A stretch of DNA of 64,000 nucleotides, from contig OZ024871.1 in the NCBI GenBank assembly GCA_964017185.1, positions 9,478,214-9,542,213 of the forward strand. Direction: 5' to 3'. This DNA is from Rugalucina vietnamica. Taxonomy: Eukaryota; Mollusca; Bivalvia; Lucinida; Lucinidae. Both the position numbers and the translations under genes were made by a program. Positions 7,801 through 23,300 of the stretch are shown in pieces (the stretch's first letter is position 1; the number at the start of each line of letters is the position of its first letter). The notes below the pieces were generated by a model, which worked only from the letters and a program-made list of their open reading frames with translations, was not told the origin of the DNA and did no database searches.

Positions 7801-10800
7801 GGCTTTTCCTCTCTCTTGCGAAAATTACTGACTACAGCCGGTATGTGTCTCTTCTTTTCTGGAAAACACTCTCTTCTGAATGAAATCCATACACAGAGTC
7901 CATGAGAAAGCGAAAAATTCATTGATTTTAGTGTCATTTTTGTAATGGGGTCCAAGCACTCGTTTTGTGGTCCTACAGTCTTTCACGTTGGGGTAGGGGG
8001 TGGGGATAAAGAAATGGCAAAGTGGCTCTTGTTGTTAATACTATGTAACAGCCAACTTTTCCTGGAACGAAAGCAGTGTCATGTGGCTGTAACAAAATGC
8101 GACTTGGTAACATAGAAACTAATTTGATGTCGAAACTCGGCTTCAAGCAGAATCAAGCATCTACTGAGAACAGGCTTATTCGTGGCCTACTTATACATAA
8201 AATGTCATATTGCCAGTAAATCATTTGTCTCGTAAAGCTTGGGTTCGCTGTTTTACTATGATCCATGTGAGTTTTACGCATTTTCACAGTCACATGGCTC
8301 ATTTACCCCTTATAATGCATGGTTGCTATGGAAAATTCGTTGTTTTACAATTTTCCACAATAAAATGGGGGTATACAGGTCTAGAAAAAGTATGTCTGTA
8401 ATACCAAAAAATACGTGGCTGGAACATTTCATCTGACATTTTGCATTGTCTAAATATTCGTGTAACATTCTGAAGAATAAAATGATACATTAATAAAATA
8501 CAATGCAAATTAGGTTAGATTTACTCAGCATTATTTCTCAAAATCGCAAATTAGAACAAATACGCTAAAATGAGGTGGGTGAGCATGTTTGCGAGTAAAT
8601 GATTTGTATTGTAAGGAGTGTATGTGCTGTTTTACAAGGAATCATGTGTGTTTTACGCATTTAGACAGTTATGTGGATCGTTTTACCTGTCATAACGCAT
8701 GGTTGCTATGGAAAATTCGTATTTCCAATTTTCTTCAATAAATTGGGGGTATACCTAGAAAATGTATGCTAATTATTGTGCACATGCGTTTTTTGAACAT
8801 TTTATCTGATGTTTTGTGTTGTACACATATTTATGCAACATGTTGAAGAATAACATGATGCATAAATGGAATACAATACAAATTAGGGTCGATTTTCTTA
8901 TCAGTATTTCTCAAAATCGCAAATTCAAGCCACTTGGTAAAAATGAGGTGGGTGGGCATGCTTAATTGGCCATAATCGGAAAACCAGTTAACCGATCTCA
9001 CTCAAACTTTGCATAAATGCTACACGTATAGTAAGTTTGCACAAAATACGTTCCTTTGATAGAATACAGCAAATTAAGGAATCAATTTAGGGTACACACT
9101 ACTAAATATTCATGAGTACTCGCCCCGCCTTTTTCGGGGAGAGCATTTACTTTGTATTAGAGACAAAAATGACGTCACCTGTCAATAATCGTTGATTGAT
9201 TTCCGCTGTGAAGTGTTTGTTTTAAAACTTGAAACATGCGCCGTTTCGAATGTCATGTTTTAGTCGATAAATCCCGGTATCGGATGGGAACGGGACGGAC
9301 TTTTCTGCATGAAGCCCTCTGAAGACCCACCCGCATTACGAAACATGGTTTCTGAGGGTGCTTCCGTTTAACGGGACATAGCTTTGAATTGAGTAGGTAA
9401 ACATGCTATTAATTTTCATTTAAATTAATGGGCTATGATGAACGTTTAAAATGAGACCAGTCTTGTGAATTTTGTATGTCTAGTTTTCGAGCTAGGTGAC
9501 AAAACGTTAACATTGTCACCTATGGAAAACCTAATGGTGAAATGCAACCTAAAGGGAGATTGACGAGACAAGACTATTGCTTGGCTTTTCCTCTCTCTTG
9601 CGAAAATTACTGACTACAGCCGGTATGTGTCTCTTCTTTTCTGGAAAACACTCTCTTCTGAATGAAATCCATACACAGAGTCCATGAGAAAGCGAAAAAT
9701 TCATTGATTTTAGTGTCATTTTTGTAATGGGGTCCAAGCACTCGTTTTGTGGTCCTACAGTCTTTCACGTTGGGGTAGGGGGTGGGGATAAAGAAATGGC
9801 AAAGTGGCTCTTGTTGTTAATACTATGTAACAGCCAACTTTTCCTGGAACGAAAGCAGTGTCATGTGGCTGTAACAAAATGCGACTTGGTAACATAGAAA
9901 CTAATTTGATGTCGAAACTCGGCTTCAAGCAGAATCAAGCATCTACTGAGAACAGGCTTATTCGTGGCCTACTTATACATAAAATGTCATATTGCCAGTA
10001 AATCATTTGTCTCGTAAAGCTTGGGTTCGCTGTTTTACTATGATCCATGTGAGTTTTACGCATTTTCACAGTCACATGGCTCATTTACCCCTTATAATGC
10101 ATGGTTGCTATGGAAAATTCGTTGTTTTACAATTTTCCACAATAAAATGGGGGTATACAGGTCTAGAAAAAGTATGTCTGTAATACCAAAAAATACGTGG
10201 CTGGAACATTTCATCTGACATTTTGCATTGTCTAAATATTCGTGTAACATTCTGAAGAATAAAATGATACATTAATAAAATACAATGCAAATTAGGTTAG
10301 ATTTACTCAGCATTATTTCTCAAAATCGCAAATTAGAACAAATACGCTAAAATGAGGTGGGTGAGCATGTTTGCGAGTAAATGATTTGTATTGTAAGGAG
10401 TGTATGTGCTGTTTTACAAGGAATCATGTGTGTTTTACGCATTTAGACAGTTATGTGGATCGTTTTACCTGTCATAACGCATGGTTGCTATGGAAAATTC
10501 GTATTTCCAATTTTCTTCAATAAATTGGGGGTATACCTAGAAAATGTATGCTAATTATTGTGCACATGCGTTTTTTGAACATTTTATCTGATGTTTTGTG
10601 TTGTACACATATTTATGCAACATGTTGAAGAATAACATGATGCATAAATGGAATACAATACAAATTAGGGTCGATTTTCTTATCAGTATTTCTCAAAATC
10701 GCAAATTCAAGCCACTTGGTAAAAATGAGGTGGGTGGGCATGCTTAATTGGCCATAATCGGAAAACCAGTTAACCGATCTCACTCAAACTTTGCATAAAT

Positions 10801-13800
10801 GCTACACGTATAGTAAGTTTGCACAAAATACGTTCCTTTGATAGAATACAGCAAATTAAGGAATCAATTTAGGGTACACACTACTAAATATTCATGAGTA
10901 CTCGCCCCGCCTTTTTCGGGGAGAGCATTTACTTTGTATTAGAGACAAAAATGACGTCACCTGTCAATAATCGTTGATTGATTTCCGCTGTGAAGTGTTT
11001 GTTTTAAAACTTGAAACATGCGCCGTTTCGAATGCCATGTTTTAGTCGATAAATCCCGGTATCGGATGGGAACGGGACGGACTTTTCTGCATGAAGCCCT
11101 CTGAAGACCCACCCGCATTACGAAACATGGTTTCTGAGGGTGCTTCCGTTTAACGGGACATAGCTTTGAATTGAGTAGGTAAACATGCTATTAATTTTCA
11201 TTTAAATTAATGGGCTATGATGAACGTTTAAAATGAGACCAGTCTTGTGAATTTTGTATGTCTAGTTTTCGAGCTAGGTGACAAAACGTTAACATTGTCA
11301 CCTATGGAAAACCTAATGGTGAAATGCAACCTAAAGGGAGATTGACGAGACAAGACTATTGCTTGGCTTTTCCTCTCTCTTGCGAAAATTACTGACTACA
11401 GCCGGTATGTGTCTCTTCTTTTCTGGAAAACACTCTCTTCTGAATGAAATCCATACACAGAGTCCATGAGAAAGCGAAAAATTCATTGATTTTAGTGTCA
11501 TTTTTGTAATGGGGTCCAAGCACTCGTTTTGTGGTCCTACAGTCTTTCACGTTGGGGTAGGGGGTGGGGATAAAGAAATGGCAAAGTGGCTCTTGTTGTT
11601 AATACTATGTAACAGCCAACTTTTCCTGGAACGAAAGCAGTGTCATGTGGCTGTAACAAAATGCGACTTGGTAACATAGAAACTAATTTGATGTCGAAAC
11701 TCGGCTTCAAGCAGAATCAAGCATCTACTGAGAACAGGCTTATTCGTGGCCTACTTATACATAAAATGTCATATTGCCAGTAAATCATTTGTCTCGTAAA
11801 GCTTGGGTTCGCTGTTTTACTATGATCCATGTGAGTTTTACGCATTTTCACAGTCACATGGCTCATTTACCCCTTATAATGCATGGTTGCTATGGAAAAT
11901 TCGTTGTTTTACAATTTTCCACAATAAAATGGGGGTATACAGGTCTAGAAAAAGTATGTCTGTAATACCAAAAAATACGTGGCTGGAACATTTCATCTGA
12001 CATTTTGCATTGTCTAAATATTCGTGTAACATTCTGAAGAATAAAATGATACATTAATAAAATACAATGCAAATTAGGTTAGATTTACTCAGCATTATTT
12101 CTCAAAATCGCAAATTAGAACAAATACGCTAAAATGAGGTGGGTGAGCATGTTTGCGAGTAAATGATTTGTATTGTAAGGAGTGTATGTGCTGTTTTACA
12201 AGGAATCATGTGTGTTTTACGCATTTAGACAGTTATGTGGATCGTTTTACCTGTCATAACGCATGGTTGCTATGGAAAATTCGTATTTCCAATTTTCTTC
12301 AATAAATTGGGGGTATACCTAGAAAATGTATGCTAATTATTGTGCACATGCGTTTTTTGAACATTTTATCTGATGTTTTGTGTTGTACACATATTTATGC
12401 AACATGTTGAAGAATAACATGATGCATAAATGGAATACAATACAAATTAGGGTCGATTTTCTTATCAGTATTTCTCAAAATCGCAAATTCAAGCCACTTG
12501 GTAAAAATGAGGTGGGTGGGCATGCTTAATTGGCCATAATCGGAAAACCAGTTAACCGATCTCACTCAAACTTTGCATAAATGCTACACGTATAGTAAGT
12601 TTGCACAAAATACGTTCCTTTGATAGAATACAGCAAATTAAGGAATCAATTTAGGGTACACACTACTAAATATTCATGAGTACTCGCCCCGCCTTTTTCG
12701 GGGAGAGCATTTACTTTGTATTAGAGACAAAAATGACGTCACCTGTCAATAATCGTTGATTGATTTCCGCTGTGAAGTGTTTGTTTTAAAACTTGAAACA
12801 TGCGCCGTTTCGAATGCCATGTTTTAGTCGATAAATCCCGGTATCGGATGGGAACGGGACGGACTTTTCTGCATGAAGCCCTCTGAAGACCCACCCGCAT
12901 TACGAAACATGGTTTCTGAGGGTGCTTCCGTTTAACGGGACATAGCTTTGAATTGAGTAGGTAAACATGCTATTAATTTTCATTTAAATTAATGGGCTAT
13001 GATGAACGTTTAAAATGAGACCAGTCTTGTGAATTTTGTATGTCTAGTTTTCGAGCTAGGTGACAAAACGTTAACATTGTCACCTATGGAAAACCTAATG
13101 GTGAAATGCAACCTAAAGGGAGATTGACGAGACAAGACTATTGCTTGGCTTTTCCTCTCTCTTGCGAAAATTACTGACTACAGCCGGTATGTGTCTCTTC
13201 TTTTCTGGAAAACACTCTCTTCTGAATGAAATCCATACACAGAGTCCATGAGAAAGCGAAAAATTCATTGATTTTAGTGTCATTTTTGTAATGGGGTCCA
13301 AGCACTCGTTTTGTGGTCCTACAGTCTTTCACGTTGGGGTAGGGGGTGGGGATAAAGAAATGGCAAAGTGGCTCTTGTTGTTAATACTATGTAACAGCCA
13401 ACTTTTCCTGGAACGAAAGCAGTGTCATGTGGCTGTAACAAAATGCGACTTGGTAACATAGAAACTAATTTGATGTCGAAACTCGGCTTCAAGCAGAATC
13501 AAGCATCTACTGAGAACAGGCTTATTCGTGGCCTACTTATACATAAAATGTCATATTGCCAGTAAATCATTTGTCTCGTAAAGCTTGGGTTCGCTGTTTT
13601 ACTATGATCCATGTGAGTTTTACGCATTTTCACAGTCACATGGCTCATTTACCCCTTATAATGCATGGTTGCTATGGAAAATTCGTTGTTTTACAATTTT
13701 CCACAATAAAATGGGGGTATACAGGTCTAGAAAAAGTATGTCTGTAATACCAAAAAATACGTGGCTGGAACATTTCATCTGACATTTTGCATTGTCTAAA

Positions 13801-16038
13801 TATTCGTGTAACATTCTGAAGAATAAAATGATACATTAATAAAATACAATGCAAATTAGGTTAGATTTACTCAGCATTATTTCTCAAAATCGCAAATTAG
13901 AACAAATACGCTAAAATGAGGTGGGTGAGCATGTTTGCGAGTAAATGATTTGTATTGTAAGGAGTGTATGTGCTGTTTTACAAGGAATCATGTGTGTTTT
14001 ACGCATTTAGACAGTTATGTGGATCGTTTTACCTGTCATAACGCATGGTTGCTATGGAAAATTCGTATTTCCAATTTTCTTCAATAAATTGGGGGTATAC
14101 CTAGAAAATGTATGCTAATTATTGTGCACATGCGTTTTTTGAACATTTTATCTGATGTTTTGTGTTGTACACATATTTATGCAACATGTTGAAGAATAAC
14201 ATGATGCATAAATGGAATACAATACAAATTAGGGTCGATTTTCTTATCAGTATTTCTCAAAATCGCAAATTCAAGCCACTTGGTAAAAATGAGGTGGGTG
14301 GGCATGCTTAATTGGCCATAATCGGAAAACCAGTTAACCGATCTCACTCAAACTTTGCATAAATGCTACACGTATAGTAAGTTTGCACAAAATACGTTCC
14401 TTTGATAGAATACAGCAAATTAAGGAATCAATTTAGGGTACACACTACTAAATATTCATGAGTACTCGCCCCGCCTTTTTCGGGGAGAGCATTTACTTTG
14501 TATTAGAGACAAAAATGACGTCACCTGTCAATAATCGTTGATTGATTTCCGCTGTGAAGTGTTTGTTTTAAAACTTGAAACATGCGCCGTTTCGAATGCC
14601 ATGTTTTAGTCGATAAATCCCGGTATCGGATGGGAACGGGACGGACTTTTCTGCATGAAGCCCTCTGAAGACCCACCCGCATTACGAAACATGGTTTCTG
14701 AGGGTGCTTCCGTTTAACGGGACATAGCTTTGAATTGAGTAGGTAAACATGCTATTAATTTTCATTTAAATTAATGGGCTATGATGAACGTTTAAAATGA
14801 GACCAGTCTTGTGAATTTTGTATGTCTAGTTTTCGAGCTAGGTGACAAAACGTTAACATTGTCACCTATGGAAAACCTAATGGTGAAATGCAACCTAAAG
14901 GGAGATTGACGAGACAAGACTATTGCTTGGCTTTTCCTCTCTCTTGCGAAAATTACTGACTACAGCCGGTATGTGTCTCTTCTTTTCTGGAAAACACTCT
15001 CTTCTGAATGAAATCCATACACAGAGTCCATGAGAAAGCGAAAAATTCATTGATTTTAGTGTCATTTTTGTAATGGGGTCCAAGCACTCGTTTTGTGGTC
15101 CTACAGTCTTTCACGTTGGGGTAGGGGGTGGGGATAAAGAAATGGCAAAGTGGCTCTTGTTGTTAATACTATGTAACAGCCAACTTTTCCTGGAACGAAA
15201 GCAGTGTCATGTGGCTGTAACAAAATGCGACTTGGTAACATAGAAACTAATTTGATGTCGAAACTCGGCTTCAAGCAGAATCAAGCATCTACTGAGAACA
15301 GGCTTATTCGTGGCCTACTTATACATAAAATGTCATATTGCCAGTAAATCATTTGTCTCGTAAAGCTTGGGTTCGCTGTTTTACTATGATCCATGTGAGT
15401 TTTACGCATTTTCACAGTCACATGGCTCATTTACCCCTTATAATGCATGGTTGCTATGGAAAATTCGTTGTTTTACAATTTTCCACAATAAAATGGGGGT
15501 ATACAGGTCTAGAAAAAGTATGTCTGTAATACCAAAAAATACGTGGCTGGAACATTTCATCTGACATTTTGCATTGTCTAAATATTCGTGTAACATTCTG
15601 AAGAATAAAATGATACATTAATAAAATACAATGCAAATTAGGTTAGATTTACTCAGCATTATTTCTCAAAATCGCAAATTAGAACAAATACGCTAAAATG
15701 AGGTGGGTGAGCATGTTTGCGAGTAAATGATTTGTATTGTAAGGAGTGTATGTGCTGTTTTACAAGGAATCATGTGTGTTTTACGCATTTAGACAGTTAT
15801 GTGGATCGTTTTACCTGTCATAACGCATGGTTGCTATGGAAAATTCGTATTTCCAATTTTCTTCAATAAATTGGGGGTATACCTAGAAAATGTATGCTAA
15901 TTATTGTGCACATGCGTTTTTTGAACATTTTATCTGATGTTTTGTGTTGTACACATATTTATGCAACATGTTGAAGAATAACATGATGCATAAATGGAAT
16001 ACAATACAAATTAGGGTCGATTTTCTTATCAGTATTTC

Positions 16039-17358
16039 TCAAAATCGCAAATTCAAGCCACTTGGTAAAAATGAGGTGGGTGGGCATGCTTAATTGGCCA
16101 TAATCGGAAAACCAGTTAACCGATTTCACTCAAACTTTGCATAAATGCTACACGTATAGTAAGTTTGCACAAAATACGTTCCTTTGATAGAATACAGCAA
16201 ATTAAGGAATCAATTTAAAGGGAGATTGACGAGACAAGACTATTGCTTGGCTTTTCCTCTCTCTTGCGAAAATTACTGACTACAGCCGGTATGTGTCTCT
16301 TCTTTTCTGGAAAACACTCTCTTCTGAATGAAATCCATACACAGAGTCCATGAGAAAGCGAAAAATTCATTGATTTTAGTGTCATTTTTGTAATGGGGTC
16401 CAAGCACTCGTTTTGTGGTCCTACAGTCTTTCACGTTGGGGTAGGGGGTGGGGATAAAGAAATGGCAAAGTGGCTCTTGTTGTTAATACTATGTAACAGC
16501 CAACTTTTCCTGGAACGAAAGCAGTGTCATGTGGCTGTAACAAAATGCGACTTGGTAACATAGAAACTAATTTGATGTCGAAACTCGGCTTCAAGCAGAA
16601 TCAAGCATCTACTGAGAACAGGCTTATTCGTGGCCTACTTATACATAAAATGTCATATTGCCAGTAAATCATTTGTCTCGTAAAGCTTGGGTTCGCTGTT
16701 TTACTATGATCCATGTGAGTTTTACGCATTTTCACAGTCACATGGCTCATTTACCCCTTATAATGCATGGTTGCTATGGAAAATTCGTTGTTTTACAATT
16801 TTCCACAATAAAATGGGGGTATACAGGTCTAGAAAAAGTATGTCTGTAATACCAAAAAATACGTGGCTGGAACATTTCATCTGACATTTTGCATTGTCTA
16901 AATATTCGTGTAACATTCTGAAGAATAAAATGATACATTAATAAAATACAATGCAAATTAGGTTAGATTTACTCAGCATTATTTCTCAAAATCGCAAATT
17001 AGAACAAATACGCTAAAATGAGGTGGGTGAGCATGTTTGCGAGTAAATGATTTGTATTGTAAGGAGTGTATGTGCTGTTTTACAAGGAATCATGTGTGTT
17101 TTACGCATTTAGACAGTTATGTGGATCGTTTTACCTGTCATAACGCATGGTTGCTATGGAAAATTCGTATTTCCAATTTTCTTCAATAAATTGGGGGTAT
17201 ACCTAGAAAATGTATGCTAATTATTGTGCACATGCGTTTTTTGAACATTTTATCTGATGTTTTGTGTTGTACACATATTTATGCAACATGTTGAAGAATA
17301 ACATGATGCATAAATGGAATACAATACAAATTAGGGTCGATTTTCTTATCAGTATTTC
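16039..17358. repeat. Short satellite unit 1 (462 bp deletion)
   Basis: This unit joins unit position 179 directly to 642 at 16217/16218, where CAATTTA runs into AAGGGAG. The last two bases before the gap (TA) are also the last two of the missing segment, so the break has 2 bp of microhomology and cannot be placed more exactly. It also carries the private change C to T at 16125. It lacks the CRE, the CpG-dense stretch, the hairpin and both perfect inverted repeats of full units, but keeps both subrepeats and the G-rich tract. Confidence 0.96.
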
Positions 17359-20300
17359 TCAAAATCGCAAATTCAAGCCACTTGGTAAAAATGAGGTGGG
17401 TGGGCATGCTTAATTGGCCATAATCGGAAAACCAGTTAACCGATCTCACTCAAACTTTGCATAAATGCTACACGTATAGTAAGTTTGCACAAAATACGTT
17501 CCTTTGATAGAATACAGCAAATTAAGGAATCAATTTAGGGTACACACTACTAAATATTCATGAGTACTCGCCCCGCCTTTTTCGGGGAGAGCATTTACTT
17601 TGTATTAGAGACAAAAATGACGTCACCTGTCAATAATCGTTGATTGATTTCCGCTGTGAAGTGTTTGTTTTAAAACTTGAAACATGCGCCGTTTCGAATG
17701 CCATGTTTTAGTCGATAAATCCCGGTATCGGATGGGAACGGGACGGACTTTTCTGCATGAAGCCCTCTGAAGACCCACCCGCATTACGAAACATGGTTTC
17801 TGAGGGTGCTTCCGTTTAACGGGACATAGCTTTGAATTGAGTAGGTAAACATGCTATTAATTTTCATTTAAATTAATGGGCTATGATGAACGTTTAAAAT
17901 GAGACCAGTCTTGTGAATTTTGTATGTCTAGTTTTCGAGCTAGGTGACAAAACGTTAACATTGTCACCTATGGAAAACCTAATGGTGAAATGCAACCTAA
18001 AGGGAGATTGACGAGACAAGACTATTGCTTGGCTTTTCCTCTCTCTTGCGAAAATTACTGACTACAGCCGGTATGTGTCTCTTCTTTTCTGGAAAACACT
18101 CTCTTCTGAATGAAATCCATACACAGAGTCCATGAGAAAGCGAAAAATTCATTGATTTTAGTGTCATTTTTGTAATGGGGTCCAAGCACTCGTTTTGTGG
18201 TCCTACAGTCTTTCACGTTGGGGTAGGGGGTGGGGATAAAGAAATGGCAAAGTGGCTCTTGTTGTTAATACTATGTAACAGCCAACTTTTCCTGGAACGA
18301 AAGCAGTGTCATGTGGCTGTAACAAAATGCGACTTGGTAACATAGAAACTAATTTGATGTCGAAACTCGGCTTCAAGCAGAATCAAGCATCTACTGAGAA
18401 CAGGCTTATTCGTGGCCTACTTATACATAAAATGTCATATTGCCAGTAAATCATTTGTCTCGTAAAGCTTGGGTTCGCTGTTTTACTATGATCCATGTGA
18501 GTTTTACGCATTTTCACAGTCACATGGCTCATTTACCCCTTATAATGCATGGTTGCTATGGAAAATTCGTTGTTTTACAATTTTCCACAATAAAATGGGG
18601 GTATACAGGTCTAGAAAAAGTATGTCTGTAATACCAAAAAATACGTGGCTGGAACATTTCATCTGACATTTTGCATTGTCTAAATATTCGTGTAACATTC
18701 TGAAGAATAAAATGATACATTAATAAAATACAATGCAAATTAGGTTAGATTTACTCAGCATTATTTCTCAAAATCGCAAATTAGAACAAATACGCTAAAA
18801 TGAGGTGGGTGAGCATGTTTGCGAGTAAATGATTTGTATTGTAAGGAGTGTATGTGCTGTTTTACAAGGAATCATGTGTGTTTTACGCATTTAGACAGTT
18901 ATGTGGATCGTTTTACCTGTCATAACGCATGGTTGCTATGGAAAATTCGTATTTCCAATTTTCTTCAATAAATTGGGGGTATACCTAGAAAATGTATGCT
19001 AATTATTGTGCACATGCGTTTTTTGAACATTTTATCTGATGTTTTGTGTTGTACACATATTTATGCAACATGTTGAAGAATAACATGATGCATAAATGGA
19101 ATACAATACAAATTAGGGTCGATTTTCTTATCAGTATTTCTCAAAATCGCAAATTCAAGCCACTTGGTAAAAATGAGGTGGGTGGGCATGCTTAATTGGC
19201 CATAATCGGAAAACCAGTTAACCGATCTCACTCAAACTTTGCATAAATGCTACACGTATAGTAAGTTTGCACAAAATACGTTCCTTTGATAGAATACAGC
19301 AAATTAAGGAATCAATTTAGGGTACACACTACTAAATATTCATGAGTACTCGCCCCGCCTTTTTCGGGGAGAGCATTTACTTTGTATTAGAGACAAAAAT
19401 GACGTCACCTGTCAATAATCGTTGATTGATTTCCGCTGTGAAGTGTTTGTTTTAAAACTTGAAACATGCGCCGTTTCGAATGCCATGTTTTAGTCGATAA
19501 ATCCCGGTATCGGATGGGAACGGGACGGACTTTTCTGCATGAAGCCCTCTGAAGACCCACCCGCATTACGAAACATGGTTTCTGAGGGTGCTTCCGTTTA
19601 ACGGGACATAGCTTTGAATTGAGTAGGTAAACATGCTATTAATTTTCATTTAAATTAATGGGCTATGATGAACGTTTAAAATGAGACCAGTCTTGTGAAT
19701 TTTGTATGTCTAGTTTTCGAGCTAGGTGACAAAACGTTAACATTGTCACCTATGGAAAACCTAATGGTGAAATGCAACCTAAAGGGAGATTGACGAGACA
19801 AGACTATTGCTTGGCTTTTCCTCTCTCTTGCGAAAATTACTGACTACAGCCGGTATGTGTCTCTTCTTTTCTGGAAAACACTCTCTTCTGAATGAAATCC
19901 ATACACAGAGTCCATGAGAAAGCGAAAAATTCATTGATTTTAGTGTCATTTTTGTAATGGGGTCCAAGCACTCGTTTTGTGGTCCTACAGTCTTTCACGT
20001 TGGGGTAGGGGGTGGGGATAAAGAAATGGCAAAGTGGCTCTTGTTGTTAATACTATGTAACAGCCAACTTTTCCTGGAACGAAAGCAGTGTCATGTGGCT
20101 GTAACAAAATGCGACTTGGTAACATAGAAACTAATTTGATGTCGAAACTCGGCTTCAAGCAGAATCAAGCATCTACTGAGAACAGGCTTATTCGTGGCCT
20201 ACTTATACATAAAATGTCATATTGCCAGTAAATCATTTGTCTCGTAAAGCTTGGGTTCGCTGTTTTACTATGATCCATGTGAGTTTTACGCATTTTCACA

Positions 20301-23300
20301 GTCACATGGCTCATTTACCCCTTATAATGCATGGTTGCTATGGAAAATTCGTTGTTTTACAATTTTCCACAATAAAATGGGGGTATACAGGTCTAGAAAA
20401 AGTATGTCTGTAATACCAAAAAATACGTGGCTGGAACATTTCATCTGACATTTTGCATTGTCTAAATATTCGTGTAACATTCTGAAGAATAAAATGATAC
20501 ATTAATAAAATACAATGCAAATTAGGTTAGATTTACTCAGCATTATTTCTCAAAATCGCAAATTAGAACAAATACGCTAAAATGAGGTGGGTGAGCATGT
20601 TTGCGAGTAAATGATTTGTATTGTAAGGAGTGTATGTGCTGTTTTACAAGGAATCATGTGTGTTTTACGCATTTAGACAGTTATGTGGATCGTTTTACCT
20701 GTCATAACGCATGGTTGCTATGGAAAATTCGTATTTCCAATTTTCTTCAATAAATTGGGGGTATACCTAGAAAATGTATGCTAATTATTGTGCACATGCG
20801 TTTTTTGAACATTTTATCTGATGTTTTGTGTTGTACACATATTTATGCAACATGTTGAAGAATAACATGATGCATAAATGGAATACAATACAAATTAGGG
20901 TCGATTTTCTTATCAGTATTTCTCAAAATCGCAAATTCAAGCCACTTGGTAAAAATGAGGTGGGTGGGCATGCTTAATTGGCCATAATCGGAAAACCAGT
21001 TAACCGATCTCACTCAAACTTTGCATAAATGCTACACGTATAGTAAGTTTGCACAAAATACGTTCCTTTGATAGAATACAGCAAATTAAGGAATCAATTT
21101 AGGGTACACACTACTAAATATTCATGAGTACTCGCCCCGCCTTTTTCGGGGAGAGCATTTACTTTGTATTAGAGACAAAAATGACGTCACCTGTCAATAA
21201 TCGTTGATTGATTTCCGCTGTGAAGTGTTTGTTTTAAAACTTGAAACATGCGCCGTTTCGAATGCCATGTTTTAGTCGATAAATCCCGGTATCGGATGGG
21301 AACGGGACGGACTTTTCTGCATGAAGCCCTCTGAAGACCCACCCGCATTACGAAACATGGTTTCTGAGGGTGCTTCCGTTTAACGGGACATAGCTTTGAA
21401 TTGAGTAGGTAAACATGCTATTAATTTTCATTTAAATTAATGGGCTATGATGAACGTTTAAAATGAGACCAGTCTTGTGAATTTTGTATGTCTAGTTTTC
21501 GAGCTAGGTGACAAAACGTTAACATTGTCACCTATGGAAAACCTAATGGTGAAATGCAACCTAAAGGGAGATTGACGAGACAAGACTATTGCTTGGCTTT
21601 TCCTCTCTCTTGCGAAAATTACTGACTACAGCCGGTATGTGTCTCTTCTTTTCTGGAAAACACTCTCTTCTGAATGAAATCCATACACAGAGTCCATGAG
21701 AAAGCGAAAAATTCATTGATTTTAGTGTCATTTTTGTAATGGGGTCCAAGCACTCGTTTTGTGGTCCTACAGTCTTTCACGTTGGGGTAGGGGGTGGGGA
21801 TAAAGAAATGGCAAAGTGGCTCTTGTTGTTAATACTATGTAACAGCCAACTTTTCCTGGAACGAAAGCAGTGTCATGTGGCTGTAACAAAATGCGACTTG
21901 GTAACATAGAAACTAATTTGATGTCGAAACTCGGCTTCAAGCAGAATCAAGCATCTACTGAGAACAGGCTTATTCGTGGCCTACTTATACATAAAATGTC
22001 ATATTGCCAGTAAATCATTTGTCTCGTAAAGCTTGGGTTCGCTGTTTTACTATGATCCATGTGAGTTTTACGCATTTTCACAGTCACATGGCTCATTTAC
22101 CCCTTATAATGCATGGTTGCTATGGAAAATTCGTTGTTTTACAATTTTCCACAATAAAATGGGGGTATACAGGTCTAGAAAAAGTATGTCTGTAATACCA
22201 AAAAATACGTGGCTGGAACATTTCATCTGACATTTTGCATTGTCTAAATATTCGTGTAACATTCTGAAGAATAAAATGATACATTAATAAAATACAATGC
22301 AAATTAGGTTAGATTTACTCAGCATTATTTCTCAAAATCGCAAATTAGAACAAATACGCTAAAATGAGGTGGGTGAGCATGTTTGCGAGTAAATGATTTG
22401 TATTGTAAGGAGTGTATGTGCTGTTTTACAAGGAATCATGTGTGTTTTACGCATTTAGACAGTTATGTGGATCGTTTTACCTGTCATAACGCATGGTTGC
22501 TATGGAAAATTCGTATTTCCAATTTTCTTCAATAAATTGGGGGTATACCTAGAAAATGTATGCTAATTATTGTGCACATGCGTTTTTTGAACATTTTATC
22601 TGATGTTTTGTGTTGTACACATATTTATGCAACATGTTGAAGAATAACATGATGCATAAATGGAATACAATACAAATTAGGGTCGATTTTCTTATCAGTA
22701 TTTCTCAAAATCGCAAATTCAAGCCACTTGGTAAAAATGAGGTGGGTGGGCATGCTTAATTGGCCATAATCGGAAAACCAGTTAACCGATCTCACTCAAA
22801 CTTTGCATAAATGCTACACGTATAGTAAGTTTGCACAAAATACGTTCCTTTGATAGAATACAGCAAATTAAGGAATCAATTTAGGGTACACACTACTAAA
22901 TATTCATGAGTACTCGCCCCGCCTTTTTCGGGGAGAGCATTTACTTTGTATTAGAGACAAAAATGACGTCACCTGTCAATAATCGTTGATTGATTTCCGC
23001 TGTGAAGTGTTTGTTTTAAAACTTGAAACATGCGCCGTTTCGAATGCCATGTTTTAGTCGATAAATCCCGGTATCGGATGGGAACGGGACGGACTTTTCT
23101 GCATGAAGCCCTCTGAAGACCCACCCGCATTACGAAACATGGTTTCTGAGGGTGCTTTCGTTTAACGGGACATAGCTTTGAATTGAGTAGGTAAACATGC
23201 TATTAATTTTCATTTAAATTAATGGGCTATGATGAACGTTTAAAATGAGACCAGTCTTGTGAATTTTGTATGTCTAGTTTTCGAGCTAGGTGACAAAACG

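Larger units (their letters stand above)
1..17358. repeat. Higher-order repeat copy 1 (9 full + 1 short unit)
   Basis: Full units start at 1, 1783, 3565, 5347, 7129, 8911, 10693, 12475 and 14257; the short unit starts at 16039. Private single-base differences from the common sequence are A to G at 5038 (unit position 1474), A to T at 5470 (124), C to T at 9253 (343) and C to T at 16125 (87, in the short unit). None of these is present at the matching place 17,358 bp downstream. Confidence 0.93.
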
